DNA from: Pirellulaceae bacterium
GTDB taxonomy: Bacteria > Planctomycetota > Planctomycetia > Pirellulales > Pirellulaceae
Assembly: GCA_026004775.1 (NCBI GenBank)
Contig: BPJU01000021.1
Location: 52,528-116,527, forward strand
Direction: 5' to 3'
Length of the DNA: 64,000 nucleotides
The notes under the pieces were generated by a model. It saw only the letters and a list, made by a program, of their open reading frames with translations, searched no databases and was not told the DNA's origin. This document shows positions 17,239 through 28,500 of the stretch, one piece after another. Position 1 is the first letter of the stretch, and each line of letters starts with the position of its first letter. A program made the position numbers and the translations under genes.

Positions 17239-19020
17239 TCACTTGCTATCCAGATAGATTGTTCCATCCCAATTCTCGGGAGGGGTGCGGCCGTGCCGGG
17301 CGATCAATACCGTAAGAAAATCTTTTACGCGATCTTCCGCCGGAACGCCATGCAAGAGCCGAAACGCTTCATCCCATCGGCCCTGTTCCAGGGCTTTCAA
17401 TGCGGCTTCGTAGGTAGTGATATCCTCGTCGGAAAGTGGGCTGGGGAACGGGTCACCGGCCGGCGGAAGCAACTCGTTGACCACCACCGGAGATAGCATG
17501 CCGTAGGGGCGAAGCCGCGCCACGCGGCGCAATCGCGCCGCAGCCGGCACAAGCGTCTTCCGCAGTTGCGAGGCGGTCGTTTCGTCGACCAGGATTTCGG
17601 CTTGCAGCAAGCGTGTCATGCTTTCCAGTCGCGATGCCAGATTGACCACCGGGCCGAAGGCGGTCACTTTCACCTGGTCGACTGTACCGATTTTTCCCGC
17701 CACCGCCCGCCCGGTGGCGATACCGATGCCGACTCGAAAATTGGCCAATTCAGAATCTTCCTCGCGCAGTTGTACGAATTGACGGCGGATGGCCAGCGCG
17801 GCGTGGGCGGCTCGCTGCACCGCATCCGCCTGATCGAGCGGCCAACCCCAGAATCCCATGGCGGCATCGCCGTGGAAGTCTCCTACCACTCCGCTCTGCT
17901 CCAGAATCTGGTGCGTGACGATCCCCAATGCCCGGCTGACACGCCGCAACAGGCCGAACAAGTCATGAGATGCCTGTTCGGCGTGAAGAGAAAACCCGCG
18001 CAAGTCACAGAACATCACGGTCACTTCGGCTTCGCGTGGTGCCAGAGCGACTTCCGGGTCCTGGCCTGCCAGAGCCTCCAGCACGATGGGCGAAAAGAAG
18101 GAGCGCAGTCCGGCTTGGCGCTGTTCGAGCATCCGGAGTTTGCGCAGGTTGGCCAGCGTGGTGGCCGCCAACTCCGTAAACTTCACATCGTCGCGGACGC
18201 CGGACGGATCCGAGTCGTGCAGGGCGGGGCGATCGAGTCGTCGGCGGCCGGCCACATAGATAGCCCACCCCTGACAACACTCGCCGCGTACCGGCGTGCA
18301 GAACGCCCAGTCCACACCTTCGGTCTGCGTGTAGGGTTCAGCCGCTTCGGAGGCCGGATCACGCCAGACGTGCAACACGGTTTGCTGCCGAGCTACCGCT
18401 TGCCGAATCAACCGTTCGCTGGGCATAAAGTCGCCGTGCACCACACCCCGCCGGTCCCAGTGCAGTATTTGGATCGCTCCACCTTCCTGTTCCGGTCGGA
18501 CAGCCACCAGCGCAACGGCCACCGCTTCGGGAACACCGGCCAGAAGCAGGTTCACCAACCGCACAAAAAGTTCGCTGTCGCTGGAGGCTCCTTCGATCAC
18601 GCTGGGCAGGTGGCTGAGCACTTCCAGCTTCTGATCGGAGGCATGGAACCGCTGGTGGCGTACCACCTCAAAAGGAAACACCTGCTCGGTGACCGGAGCC
18701 GGGTGCGTCAGCGACACGGCAGCCCGCGATTCGGTAAGCGTGAAGGTGGTGCTGCCGATGACAAAGTGTTCGCCCGGGTGCAGGGAAAAGGCGGTCTGGG
18801 TCTTGCCGCGGTAAAATATCGGGTTGCGGGCTTCCGGCAACATCCGGACATGGAGCTGGCCATCCTCCCAGCGGATTTCGGCATGACGCCGGGAAATATG
18901 GGTATCCCAAGGCGTTTCCCAACTCCCACTGGCTCGACCGATTATTACCGTCTGTCCCTCCACCAGCGGCCGCCGCCAGCGGTGCTCAGCCGCCGTTCCT
19001 TGTGCGATCAAATCGGCCAT
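17239..19020 (-). CDS. FHA-GAF-adenylate/guanylate cyclase
   Basis: 593 residues. An FHA domain (about 23-100) contains the phosphothreonine-binding signature HISRRHAEIRWEDG. A GAF-like region spans about 140-260. A linker helix leads to a class III cyclase domain (about 330-490). Its first metal Asp is in VTVMFCDLRGF (D339), the second in HGDAAMGFWG (D385), and N460 and R464 in VVNLASRLE stabilise the transition state; K451 is near the base-recognition site. It should make cAMP (or cGMP) in response to a phosphoprotein or small ligand. No transmembrane segment is seen. It is divergent from the RND pump genes. Confidence 0.9.
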   Translation of the reverse strand: MADLIAQGTAAEHRWRRPLVEGQTVIIGRASGSWETPWDTHISRRHAEIRWEDGQLHVRMLPEARNPIFYRGKTQTAFSLHPGEHFVIGSTTFTLTESRAAVSLTHPAPVTEQVFPFEVVRHQRFHASDQKLEVLSHLPSVIEGASSDSELFVRLVNLLLAGVPEAVAVALVAVRPEQEGGAIQILHWDRRGVVHGDFMPSERLIRQAVARQQTVLHVWRDPASEAAEPYTQTEGVDWAFCTPVRGECCQGWAIYVAGRRRLDRPALHDSDPSGVRDDVKFTELAATTLANLRKLRMLEQRQAGLRSFFSPIVLEALAGQDPEVALAPREAEVTVMFCDLRGFSLHAEQASHDLFGLLRRVSRALGIVTHQILEQSGVVGDFHGDAAMGFWGWPLDQADAVQRAAHAALAIRRQFVQLREEDSELANFRVGIGIATGRAVAGKIGTVDQVKVTAFGPVVNLASRLESMTRLLQAEILVDETTASQLRKTLVPAAARLRRVARLRPYGMLSPVVVNELLPPAGDPFPSPLSDEDITTYEAALKALEQGRWDEAFRLLHGVPAEDRVKDFLTVLIARHGRTPPENWDGTIYLDSK

Positions 19021-19421
19021 ACCATCGCGTGCCGTAGATTTCTGAAGCAGCTTGTCCCGCTTACTTTTTCAGCCACAGGCATTACTTTCACCAGCCCGTT
19101 TATCGGGTGGCTTATGACGCTTCGCCAGCGAACCAGAAACTCCAGACTTTACACGTGGCGCAGGTCTTGGAATTCGCATTACTGCTTGCCATCATAGATA
19201 GATCAGCAGACGTCGGCCAGCCGTTACCCGAGTAGCGGAGCGCCGCCGCCCGTGTCCGCCTGTGAGGCCCTCCCATGACTTCCTTCCTCGCGATCAAGCG
19301 ATGCCGGCCTGGTAAGTTTTATCAAGTTTTTCGAGGTGTAAGGCATTGTGATACCCTGTGCGCGCCGGTGGCGGAACGCTGTGAACCGTTTCCTGGTGCG
19401 GTAGCGGCGACTGTGGCCGAC

Positions 19422-20720
19422 GTGCCGAGCCGCGTGCGAATCGTCACCGCATGGATGGCTTGTCTGACAGCTTGTTTGTTGGCTGGCTGCCATCCGCAGG
19501 CCGGCGACAAGGCTCAAAGTGATGCGGCCGCGGGAGCCGGCGTGCAGTCGACCGAGTTACCGGTTTTGAAAACCCGGCTCGTTCAAGTAAAGCAACAACG
19601 CTGGCCGCATATCGTCCGTTCTCAGGGTAGTTTGGTGGCCGACGATGTCTCGCAGATCGGTGCTACGGTAGCCGGTCGCGTCGCCGAGGTGCATGTGGAT
19701 CTGGGTGACAGAGTGGATGCGGGTGACCAGTTGGTGACTCTGGACCAGGAAGAGTTTCGTATCCAGGTGGCGCAGGCGGAAGCGGCGTTGCATGAAGCGC
19801 GCGCCGCAGTGGGGTTGGGGCCCGATACGCCGCTGGAATCGCTGGATCCGACTCAAGCCCCCGCGGTGCGGGAAGCCAAAACGGTGTGGGACGAAGCGCG
19901 GCTGCGGCTGGAGCGCGCACGGGGGTTACGAGCCGCCATGGCGATCAGTGCCGAGGAGCTGGATCAGATTGCCGCGGCTGAGCAGGTGGCGGCTGCCCGC
20001 TACGCCTCGGCTCTCAACGCCGCCAACGAACGCATCCAACAGATTCGCGTGCGCACAGCCGAACTAGACCTGGCAAAACGGCGCCTCAAGGAAGCGGTGA
20101 CGGTGGCGCCGTTCCGCGGATTCGTCGCCCAACGGCACGTGGCGCCGGGCGCCTACGTCCAGGTCGGGCAACCGTTGGTGACGCTGGTCCGCATGGACGA
20201 ATTGCGCTTTCGAGGTTCGCTCCCGGAACGCTACGCGGCTCAACTGCAATTGGGACAAAAAGTCGAACTTTCGATCGAAGGGTTCTCCGAACCGGTGTCG
20301 AGCCGCATTACCCGCATCAGTCCCCAGGTGGACGAACTGACACGGGCCATCGCTTTTGAAGCTGTAGTCCCCAACAGCGATTACCGTTATCGGGCGGGGC
20401 TTTTCGCCGAAGCTCGCGTGTATGTGGACGAACAACGGACGGCGCTGGTGATCCCCGCCTCGGCGATGTGGGAATTTGCCGGTACCGAAAAAGTATTCCT
20501 CGTCGTCAACCGGCAGGCCAAGGAGCATCAGATTGTTGCAGGTCAGAAACGCGGCCAACTGGTGGAAGTCCTGGAGGGGTTGAAGGAGGGCGACTGGATC
20601 GTGCTGGACGCGGCGACGGGACATGCCGGACCGGTGGAACCGATTTCGACTGAGCCGGTGGCCACCAGTGGGCAGCCGGTTCGGGACGAAGGCTCTGAAG
20701 CAACGGTCACAGGCGGTTAG
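19422..20720 (+). CDS. RND efflux periplasmic adaptor (membrane fusion) lipoprotein
   Basis: 432 residues from GTG 19422, chosen because it gives a compact lipoprotein signal with lipobox LLAGC near residue 23; an in-frame ATG at 19275 would add 49 unnatural residues. The biotinyl-lipoyl half-motifs VAGRVAEVHVDLGDRVDAGD and VAPFRGFVAQRHVAPGAYVQ flank a long alpha hairpin, then the beta-barrel. This is the HlyD/AcrA family adaptor linking the inner-membrane pump to an outer-membrane channel. The pump gene starts 59 bp downstream. No outer-membrane factor is nearby. Confidence 0.9.
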   Translation: MPSRVRIVTAWMACLTACLLAGCHPQAGDKAQSDAAAGAGVQSTELPVLKTRLVQVKQQRWPHIVRSQGSLVADDVSQIGATVAGRVAEVHVDLGDRVDAGDQLVTLDQEEFRIQVAQAEAALHEARAAVGLGPDTPLESLDPTQAPAVREAKTVWDEARLRLERARGLRAAMAISAEELDQIAAAEQVAAARYASALNAANERIQQIRVRTAELDLAKRRLKEAVTVAPFRGFVAQRHVAPGAYVQVGQPLVTLVRMDELRFRGSLPERYAAQLQLGQKVELSIEGFSEPVSSRITRISPQVDELTRAIAFEAVVPNSDYRYRAGLFAEARVYVDEQRTALVIPASAMWEFAGTEKVFLVVNRQAKEHQIVAGQKRGQLVEVLEGLKEGDWIVLDAATGHAGPVEPISTEPVATSGQPVRDEGSEATVTGG

Positions 20721-20779
20721 GAACGTGGGTCGCTGTCGGACCCGCAAGGGGACGGTGGCAGTAAAGGAGCGCTGAGCAC

Positions 20780-23700
20780 GTGTATTGGTTAGCTGAGCTG
20801 TGTGTGCGGCGCCCGGTGTTCACGTTGATGCTGATTGCCGCACTGTTGGTGGCGGGTCTTGTGGCTGTTCCGCGGTTGGGGGTGGACCGCTTCCCGAACA
20901 TGGATCTGCCGACGGTGTATGTGCGCGTCAATTATCCCGGGGCGGCCGCCGAAGAGATGGAGACCGAGGTGACGCAGGTGCTGGAGGATGCCGTATCGAC
21001 CGTGGCCGGCATCGACGAACTGCGTTCGATTTCGTCCGACAGCCGGTCGTTTGTGATCATCACGTTCGACCTGACGCGCAACATGGACGCGGCCGTCCAG
21101 GACGTGCGCGACGCCATCGCTGGAGTGCTGAACCGCCTGCCGCCGGACATCGACCCGCCGGTGGTCCAGAAGCAAGACGTGGAAGCCTCGCCCATCCTCA
21201 CTTTGGCTGTGGCCGGCAACCGGACGGCACGCGAGCTGTATGTGTTGGCCGACCGCTATGTGAAGAACGTGATCGAATCGGCACCGGGCGTGGGGCAAGT
21301 GACGATCGCCGGCGCGGCGGATCGAGCGATTCGGGTGGAGGTCGATGCGCGGCGGCTGGCGGCCCACCGCTTGTCGGTGTTGCAAGTGCGGGACGCACTG
21401 GCCCGGCAAAATGCCGAAGTACCGGGAGGTCTTGTCGACGAAGGCATCCGCGAGCGGACGCTGCGGACATTGGGGCGCGTGGCCCACGCACGCCAGTTCC
21501 CCGACCTGGTGGTGGCGACGCTCAACGGGACGACCATCCGCCTGCGTGACCTGGGAGAGGTGCATGACGACACCAAAGAAGTGCGGACGCTGGCGCGACT
21601 CAACGGCCAGCCGGCCGTGGTACTCCAGGTGCAGCGCCAATCGGGCGAAAATACGGTGCGGGTGATTCAGGGAATCAAGCAGCGGTTGGCCCGCAGCCGG
21701 GAACTGCTGCCGGACGACGTGCGGGTGGAAATCATTCAGGACCAGTCCCGCTACATCCTGGCCGCCCTTCATGAAATCGAAAAGCACCTGTTCTCCGGCA
21801 GTTTGCTGGCCGCACTAACCGTGCTCGTTTTCATGAAGTCCTGGCGCTCGACCGTGATTGCAGCCGTTGCCATTCCCACTTCCATCATCACCACATTTGT
21901 TTTCATGTGGCTTTTCGGATTCACACTCAATAATGTCACCATGCTGGCGCTGGTACTGATGGTGGGTGTGGTCATCGACGATGCCATCGTTGTATTAGAA
22001 AATGTCTATCACTATGTAGAAGAAAAAGGCTACGATCCGATGCAGGCCGCGGTGGTAGCCACCAAAGAAATCGGCCCGGCAGTGCTAGCCACTACTTTGT
22101 CGCTGGTGATCGTGTTTCTTCCTGTTTCTTTTTTAGGCAGTGTTACAGGACGGATGCTGTACCAATTCGGTATGACGGCGACGGCCGCCATATTGGTTTC
22201 GATGTTTGTCAGTTTTTCGCTTACTCCGATGATGTGCAGCCGCTTGTTGCGCAGGCCGGGTGGCGAGCAGGACCGCCGCGTTCCGCGGTCGCGACGTGGC
22301 TTCTATGCCTGGTTGGAAGCAGCATACCTGCTCTGCCTGCGAGCGGCACTCCGTTTGCGATGGGCTGTGGCCCTTCTGGCAGCGCTGGCCGTCTGGGCGA
22401 ACGTTCCTCTGTATCGTTTGGTCAAACAGGATTACATCCCAACCAACGTCGATGAATCGGAGTTTGAAATCAGCGTTCAGGGCCCTGAGGGAGCCACGCT
22501 GGCCACCATGTCCGAAGCTCTCGCGGAGATCGAGCGAGAATTGACCCGGATCGACGGAATCGATTTTCTGCTTACGTCCGTCGGTACGCGCGGGTTTGGC
22601 GGGGTGAACCGCGGCGAGATCTACGTGCGGCTGCGTAACCTGGAAGAACGCACCTTTTCGTGGCAACGACTGCTTCGCTCCGTATGGCGTGGTGATCCAG
22701 GGGCGGCTTTTCGCGGAAACTTCACGCAGCGGGAAAAAATGGTGGAGGTACGCGAGCGGCTGCGGAAGTTCCCCGGCCTACGCTTCGCGGTGCGCAATTT
22801 GACGTCGCTGCGGCAAGGGGCCCCCGTCGATATCGACTTCTCCATCACCGGACCGAACATCGATCAGTTGGCCGAGTTCAGCGAAAAGTTGCGGCAAAAA
22901 GCGCTCCAGATTCCGGGTTTGGTTGACGTGGATACGACCCTACGACTGGATCGGCCCGAACTGCTGGCTCGGATCGACCGGCAACGGGCGGCCGCTTTGG
23001 GGATCGACGTGCGCGAGATCGCCGACACATTGCGTGTCGCTGTGGGTGGCGATGATCGCGTGTCGCGCTTCCGGGACCCGCTCATTGATGACGCTTACGA
23101 CGTCGAATTGCGGCTGGTAGGGATCGACCGGCGCGATGTCGAATCGATCTCGCAACTCTATGTCCGGGCCCAGCCCGGAGCCGTCCGCCGTGATGGCGCC
23201 GTACAGGTAACACCCGCGGCCATGACGCCCGCTCCCTTGTGCCGGTTGGACAATGTGGTCGATTTTCAGTTTTCCCAAGCGATGGCTCGTATTGATCGCC
23301 TGGACCGCCAGCGCATGGTCGCTATCCGTGCCAACGTGGCTCCCGGGTACGCCTTGGCCGATCGCATCGCCGCGCTGCGCGCCGCCGCCGAAGAGCTGGG
23401 AGTCCCGCCGGGATTCGAGATCCGGGTGCTGGGCAGGGGCCGTGAACTGGATCGGACACTGGGTGAGTTTGCCTGGACCCTCGTGCTGTCGTTCGTCTTC
23501 ATGTACATCGTGCTGGCCGCCCAATACGAACACCTCGTCCACCCCGTCACCATCCTCGTCTCTTTGCCGATCGCCGTACCGTTCGGTCTGTTGAGCCTTT
23601 ACCTGGGAGGGGAAACGCTCAATCTTTATTCGGCACTGGGAATTCTGGTGTTGTTTGGCGTCGTGAAAAAGGCTGCCATCCTTCAGGTGGATCATACCAA

Positions 23701-24049
23701 CCACTTGCGAAGCCAGGGAATGAACCGCCGCGACGCCATTCTGCTGGCAAACCGTGACCGATTGCGCCCCATACTGATGACCACTATTTCGTTCGTGGCA
23801 GGTCTTCTGCCCCTGTTGATCGCTACCGGGCCCGGTGCCGAAGAACGCCGTTCCATCGCGGTATTGGCAGCCGGCGGACAGACGCTGTCGCTGCTCCTGA
23901 CGCTATTGGCCATTCCTGTCGTCTATTCGTATTTCGACGATATCGGCCGACTCCTGCTCGGGCTGGCAAGACGACTCTGGCCCACTGATTCCAGAAAAAT
24001 CGGGGCAGCTTTTCCCCAGCCAAACTCCCCGGCACACACTGCACCCTAG
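20780..24049 (+). CDS. RND multidrug efflux transporter (HAE-1/AcrB type)
   Basis: 1089 residues from a GTG with AAGGAG about 10 nt upstream. It has the usual AcrB plan: TM1 at the N-terminus, a first periplasmic porter region, then TM helices including GVVIDDAIVVLENVYHYVEE (the proton-relay helix with Asp-Asp) near 400, a second porter region, and a C-terminal TM block with the family signature VKKAAILQVDHTNHL. It exports hydrophobic drugs or other compounds by proton antiport. The adaptor gene is immediately upstream. Length is close to normal for the family. Confidence 0.93.
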   Translation: MYWLAELCVRRPVFTLMLIAALLVAGLVAVPRLGVDRFPNMDLPTVYVRVNYPGAAAEEMETEVTQVLEDAVSTVAGIDELRSISSDSRSFVIITFDLTRNMDAAVQDVRDAIAGVLNRLPPDIDPPVVQKQDVEASPILTLAVAGNRTARELYVLADRYVKNVIESAPGVGQVTIAGAADRAIRVEVDARRLAAHRLSVLQVRDALARQNAEVPGGLVDEGIRERTLRTLGRVAHARQFPDLVVATLNGTTIRLRDLGEVHDDTKEVRTLARLNGQPAVVLQVQRQSGENTVRVIQGIKQRLARSRELLPDDVRVEIIQDQSRYILAALHEIEKHLFSGSLLAALTVLVFMKSWRSTVIAAVAIPTSIITTFVFMWLFGFTLNNVTMLALVLMVGVVIDDAIVVLENVYHYVEEKGYDPMQAAVVATKEIGPAVLATTLSLVIVFLPVSFLGSVTGRMLYQFGMTATAAILVSMFVSFSLTPMMCSRLLRRPGGEQDRRVPRSRRGFYAWLEAAYLLCLRAALRLRWAVALLAALAVWANVPLYRLVKQDYIPTNVDESEFEISVQGPEGATLATMSEALAEIERELTRIDGIDFLLTSVGTRGFGGVNRGEIYVRLRNLEERTFSWQRLLRSVWRGDPGAAFRGNFTQREKMVEVRERLRKFPGLRFAVRNLTSLRQGAPVDIDFSITGPNIDQLAEFSEKLRQKALQIPGLVDVDTTLRLDRPELLARIDRQRAAALGIDVREIADTLRVAVGGDDRVSRFRDPLIDDAYDVELRLVGIDRRDVESISQLYVRAQPGAVRRDGAVQVTPAAMTPAPLCRLDNVVDFQFSQAMARIDRLDRQRMVAIRANVAPGYALADRIAALRAAAEELGVPPGFEIRVLGRGRELDRTLGEFAWTLVLSFVFMYIVLAAQYEHLVHPVTILVSLPIAVPFGLLSLYLGGETLNLYSALGILVLFGVVKKAAILQVDHTNHLRSQGMNRRDAILLANRDRLRPILMTTISFVAGLLPLLIATGPGAEERRSIAVLAAGGQTLSLLLTLLAIPVVYSYFDDIGRLLLGLARRLWPTDSRKIGAAFPQPNSPAHTAP

Positions 24050-24164
24050 GGCCATGCCGGTACGTACCGCTGCCCCGTCATAGAATTGAGCAGCCCCGCT
24101 TCGACTGTCCCGAGTGTCCATGTCCAGTACGGTAGGCCACGGCTGGGCAGCAGCTACACCAGCC

Positions 24165-24271
24165 GCTATACATGAGAAAACTGCACGCAAGCGATGCACG
24201 GTTCGGAAAGATATCCGAACTTGTCGAGGACAATGAGGCTATACATGAGAAAACTGCGCGTAAGCGATGCA
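24165..24271 (+). repeat. 34-bp direct repeats flanking a hairpin
   Basis: Copies at 24165-24198 and 24238-24271 match at 32 of 34 positions (shared core ATACATGAGAAAACTGC). Between them, GTTCGG at 24201-24206 pairs with CCGAAC at 24215-24220. The unit lies 44 bp before the start of the SGNH-like gene and could be a leader feature or transposon scar. Confidence 0.65.
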
Positions 24272-24314
24272 GAGGCATTTTTCGCGTTCTTTTGATGTTG
24301 ATAGGGACGGGAAC

Positions 24315-25541
24315 ATGCGTTGCGCGATGCGAGCTGGATACGTCGCACAGTTGATATGTTTTTGGACGCTGCTCACCGGCTTTCCGTGCACGGCGTGGAA
24401 GTTGCAGGTTCTTGCCGAAGGAGCCATTAGTGCCTCGGATCGAGTGGTATTTCTGGGGGCCGGCTGGGTGGAGGGTTTGCAATCGGAAGATTATTGGGAA
24501 ACATTTTTGCAGGTGCGGTTGGACGTTTCGGGAGTGGTTTTCCGCAATCAGGGCTGGACGGGGGACACCGTGCAGGGCACTGCGCGAGCTCTGTTCGGCA
24601 CGCCGGAAGACGGCTTTGCCCGCCTGCTGCGTGACGTGCGTGAAGTACGCCCGACATGCCTGTTGCTGGGTTATGGAAACAACGAGGCGTTTGAGGGAGA
24701 GATGCCGATTGACGAGTTTAGGCATCACTGGGAACGGCTTGTGAACGAGCTGGAGGCCGGCGGCGCACGCCTGATAGCCGTGCTGCCTCATCCCATCGTG
24801 AAAGCTCGCCCTCACCATCCAGACCCGGCATCCTACAACATGCGTCTGGAATCCTATCGTCGATGCATGCAAGAGAGCTGCCGGGAGCACAACATTGCCG
24901 TCATCGATTTGGCGGACTCTCCCGCTTGGCGTTATACGACCGACGGCTTGCGGTTGACAGCCGCCGGTCAATGGTTGCTGGCCCGCGATTTGGCCGAAAA
25001 ACTCGGGTATCCGGAACCGCCCTGGAGTCTGATGCTCGATGCGCAAACGCAACGGTTCGATACCGTCAATGTGACGGTCATTCGCTCCGACAGGCAGGAT
25101 ACCGGCTGGCGATGGGTGTCGGTGGATCGCTGGCTTCCGACACCTTATCCGCCCGCGGAAGCTGGTGAGTTTCTGCCGAATTATGGCCACCTGGTGATCA
25201 AGAATTTGCCGCGGGGCAAATATCAATTGCTGATCGATGACTTGATAGTGGTAACCGCGGATGCCCAGGAATGGCAGCACGGGGTGCGCCTTCCGTTGCG
25301 AGGCGGTTGGCGGCAAGTGGAACAACTGCGGCAACTCATCCGAAGAAAGAACGAACTTTACTTCCATCGATACCGCCCTCAGAACGAAACATATCTCTTT
25401 TTGTTTCGCAAACATGAACAGGGAAATAATGCGGTAGAAATCCCGCAGTTTGATCCTCTTATTGCGGATTTAGAAGCAAGAATCGAATCGGCCAGAAAGC
25501 CCCAACCTCACGAATACCGCCTGGTGCTTTTACCAAAGTAG
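24315..25541 (+). CDS. Exported SGNH/GDSL-like hydrolase, catalytic residues altered
   Basis: 408 residues from ATG 24315, giving a hydrophobic signal segment (YVAQLICFWTLLTGF). The SGNH blocks are recognisable but degenerate: block I reads VVFLGAGWVEG where GDS is expected, so the Ser nucleophile is missing; block II is FRNQGWTGDTV, block III is LLGYGNNEAFEG, and block V is DGLRLTAAGQ with Arg in place of the catalytic His. It is therefore probably not a normal esterase. In related planctomycetes such a domain is linked to PVC-type dehydrogenases; here it is a separate gene 24 bp upstream of one, probably in one operon. Confidence 0.78.
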   Translation: MRCAMRAGYVAQLICFWTLLTGFPCTAWKLQVLAEGAISASDRVVFLGAGWVEGLQSEDYWETFLQVRLDVSGVVFRNQGWTGDTVQGTARALFGTPEDGFARLLRDVREVRPTCLLLGYGNNEAFEGEMPIDEFRHHWERLVNELEAGGARLIAVLPHPIVKARPHHPDPASYNMRLESYRRCMQESCREHNIAVIDLADSPAWRYTTDGLRLTAAGQWLLARDLAEKLGYPEPPWSLMLDAQTQRFDTVNVTVIRSDRQDTGWRWVSVDRWLPTPYPPAEAGEFLPNYGHLVIKNLPRGKYQLLIDDLIVVTADAQEWQHGVRLPLRGGWRQVEQLRQLIRRKNELYFHRYRPQNETYLFLFRKHEQGNNAVEIPQFDPLIADLEARIESARKPQPHEYRLVLLPK

Positions 25542-25565
25542 GATAGTTTCAAGCGAGTTGTAACG

Positions 25566-28500
25566 ATGCCCAAGAATTGCCTTGCAATTTTCACTGTCAC
25601 TATCGGCCGCGCGTCACCGTGGCTCGCTCTTCGATGGGTGTCTTGTGTGGGAATGCTGGCTCTTGCTTTGTCAGCCGGCTTGCCGCTATGGGCTCAGCGG
25701 GAACTTGCAGAAATCCCTGATCCCGATCCGGAACTGGAACGGCAGATGCTCAAGGTAGCGGATGGCTTCGAAATCAACTTGTTTGTTTCCGACCCGCAGA
25801 TCGCCAAACCGATCCAGATGAATTTCGATGCCGAGGGGCGGTTGTGGATCGTGTCCAGTGAGGTCTATCCGCAGATCAAGCCCGGACAGATAGCCGACGA
25901 CAAGGTGCTGGTCGTGGAAGATCTCGATGGGGATGGCCATGCGGACCGCACGCGGGTATTTGCAGATGGGCTATTGATACCGACGGGGGTGCTGCCGGGC
26001 GATGGGGGCGTTTACGTAGCGCAGAGCACCGAGCTGCTCCATTTCCAGGATACTGACGGTGACGGCCGTGCCGATCGGCGCCGCGTGGTGCTAGCTGGCT
26101 TTGGCACTGAAGACACTCACCATCTTCTACATACACTGCGATGGGGACACGACGGTGCTCTCTATATGAACCAATCGATCTACATCCACAGCCATGTGGA
26201 GACCCCCTACGGTGTGCGCCGGCTGAATGGAGGGGGCATCTGGCGGTACCGTCCCGACACGGGCGAGCTTCGGGTGTTTTGCCGAGGGTTTGTAAATCCT
26301 TGGGGGCACCATTTTGACCGATGGGGCCAGTCGTTTGCCACCGACGGGGCGTACGGTGAGGGGATCAACTACGTGTTTCCCGGGGCCGTGTTCGTAGCGG
26401 CTCCGGGAGCACCACGCCGTGTTTCGGGTTTGAATCCGGGAAGTCCGAAACATTGCGGGCTGGAAATTATTTCCGGGCGCCACTTTCCCGACGACTGGCA
26501 AGGCCAGATGATTACGAACGATTTTCGCGCCCACCGGGTTTGCCGCTTTCTGGTGGAAGAGCGGGCCGCAGGTGCCGGCTATGTGTCCCGGCAGTTGCCG
26601 GAGCTGATCACGTCGACCCACGTCGCTTTCCGGCCGGTTGATGTCAAGATGGGCCCCGACGGTGCTTTATATATCGCCGACTGGTACAACCCGATCATCC
26701 AGCATGGGGAAGTTGATTTTCGTGACCCTCGCCGAGACCACGTTCACGGCCGGATCTGGCGTGTCACGGCCAAAGGACGCCCGCTCGTTCCGCGTCCACG
26801 AATCATGGGGGCGCCGGTCGAGCAACTGCTGGAGTTGCTGAAGGCACCCGAAGAATGGGTGCGGTTGTGGGCGAAGCTGGAACTGCGTTCCCGAGATGCC
26901 GAGCAGGTACGTCAACTCCTCCAGCAATGGGTCGCTGGATTGGATCCCCATGACCCCGATTACGCTCACCACCGTTTGGAAGCACTTTGGGCATTTCAGA
27001 CCATCAACCGCCCGGAGCCTTCGCTTCTGCGTGAGTTGCTGGAAGACGGTGATGGCCGCGTGCGTGCCGCGGCGGTGCGGGTGTTGGGCGATTGGCGGCA
27101 CACCGTGCCGGATGCCATCACGTGGTTGGAACGCGCCGTGGGTGACGCTCATCCTCGCGTGAGGCTGGAAGCGGTCCGAGCCCTGGCGGAGATACCCTCA
27201 GCAGCAGCCGTGCTGATGGCGTTGCGCGTGCTGGACCAACCGATGGATGAATTTCTGGATTTTGCCCTGTGGCAGGCTGTGCGGGACCTGGAGCCGTATT
27301 GGCTGCCGGCACTGCAACAAGGTCGCATCTCGTTGCAGGGCCACACCGCGCAATGGGCCTACGCGCTCTCTGCGGCTCAGTCTCCCAATGTAGCATCTTT
27401 GTTGTGGGAATTGGTGCAACGCGAACGGCTGGCGGAGTCCCAACAGGGTGAACTGCTCGAATTGCTAGCGCGTACCGGGGGTCCCGAAGAACTGGCCGGA
27501 GTATGGCGGTGGATGCTGGACAACCCCGCATCAGTGGAGCGCCACCGCCATTCGCTCATCCAGGCTTTGATCGAGTCGGCGCGGATCCGCAAAACGGCGC
27601 CGGCTCGCTACCAGGAACGGATCCTGGAATGGCTGCCGCCGCCTTCCGGTGGCGAACTCAGTCCGCAAACCCGCCGGGAAATCACCGCGCTTCTGGAACT
27701 GGCCGGTGTTTGGAAAGTGGAGGCGGCTCGGGATCGGTGCCAGGCGTGGGCGGCTCAAGACGACGATCCCGCTCTGGCTCGTGCCGCCTGTCTGGCCGTC
27801 GCAGCCCTCGGGGGTGGACGGTCGAAGGATTTCCTCGTGGGCCGCGCCGCCCGCGGCCCACACGAGATTCGGATTGCGGCAGCCAGCGCGCTTGTGCGGT
27901 TGGACCGTCAAGCAGGAACCGACGTGCTGGTCCCATTGCTCGCCGAATCCCCTCCCGAAATTGTTGTCGAGGCCGCCGCGCCGCTTTTGAGCCTGCGCGG
28001 CTTTCCTGAACAACTCGCCGCAGCCCTCCAGAATGTCTCCCTTCCACCCGATACGGCACGACAACTGTTGCGGCGGGCAAGGCAGGAAGCGCCGGGCTAC
28101 GACCCGTTGATGGCCGCAATCGAAAAGGCCGGAAAGCTGGAACAGTTTCGCTGGCAATGGTCCGATCAGCTTGCCGAGCAGGTCGTCCGTGAAGCCATGC
28201 AGAAAGGTGACCCGGTTCGTGGAGAACAGATATTTCGCCGTCCGGAATTGCAGTGCCTCCAGTGCCACGCCATCGCCGGAGCCGGCGGACAGGTGGGGCC
28301 GGATCTGGCGAGCATCGGTGCCAGTGCACCTCCCGATTATTTGTTGGAAAGCCTTCTGGTACCCAATGCCAAAGTCAAGGAAAACTACCACGCGGTTACG
28401 GTGGTATCCGAAGGTCGCGTCTACACAGGTATCCCGGTGCGCCGCGACGACCGGTTGTTGGTGCTTCGCGACGCCAAAGACCAGTTGGTCACCTTGCCGG

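Noticed and set aside
20789..21787. Minus-strand frame inside the RND transporter
   Set aside because: Shadow of the efflux pump gene.
24078..25415. Long minus-strand frame over the SGNH-like gene
   Set aside because: Shadow; no motif, while the plus strand has SGNH blocks.
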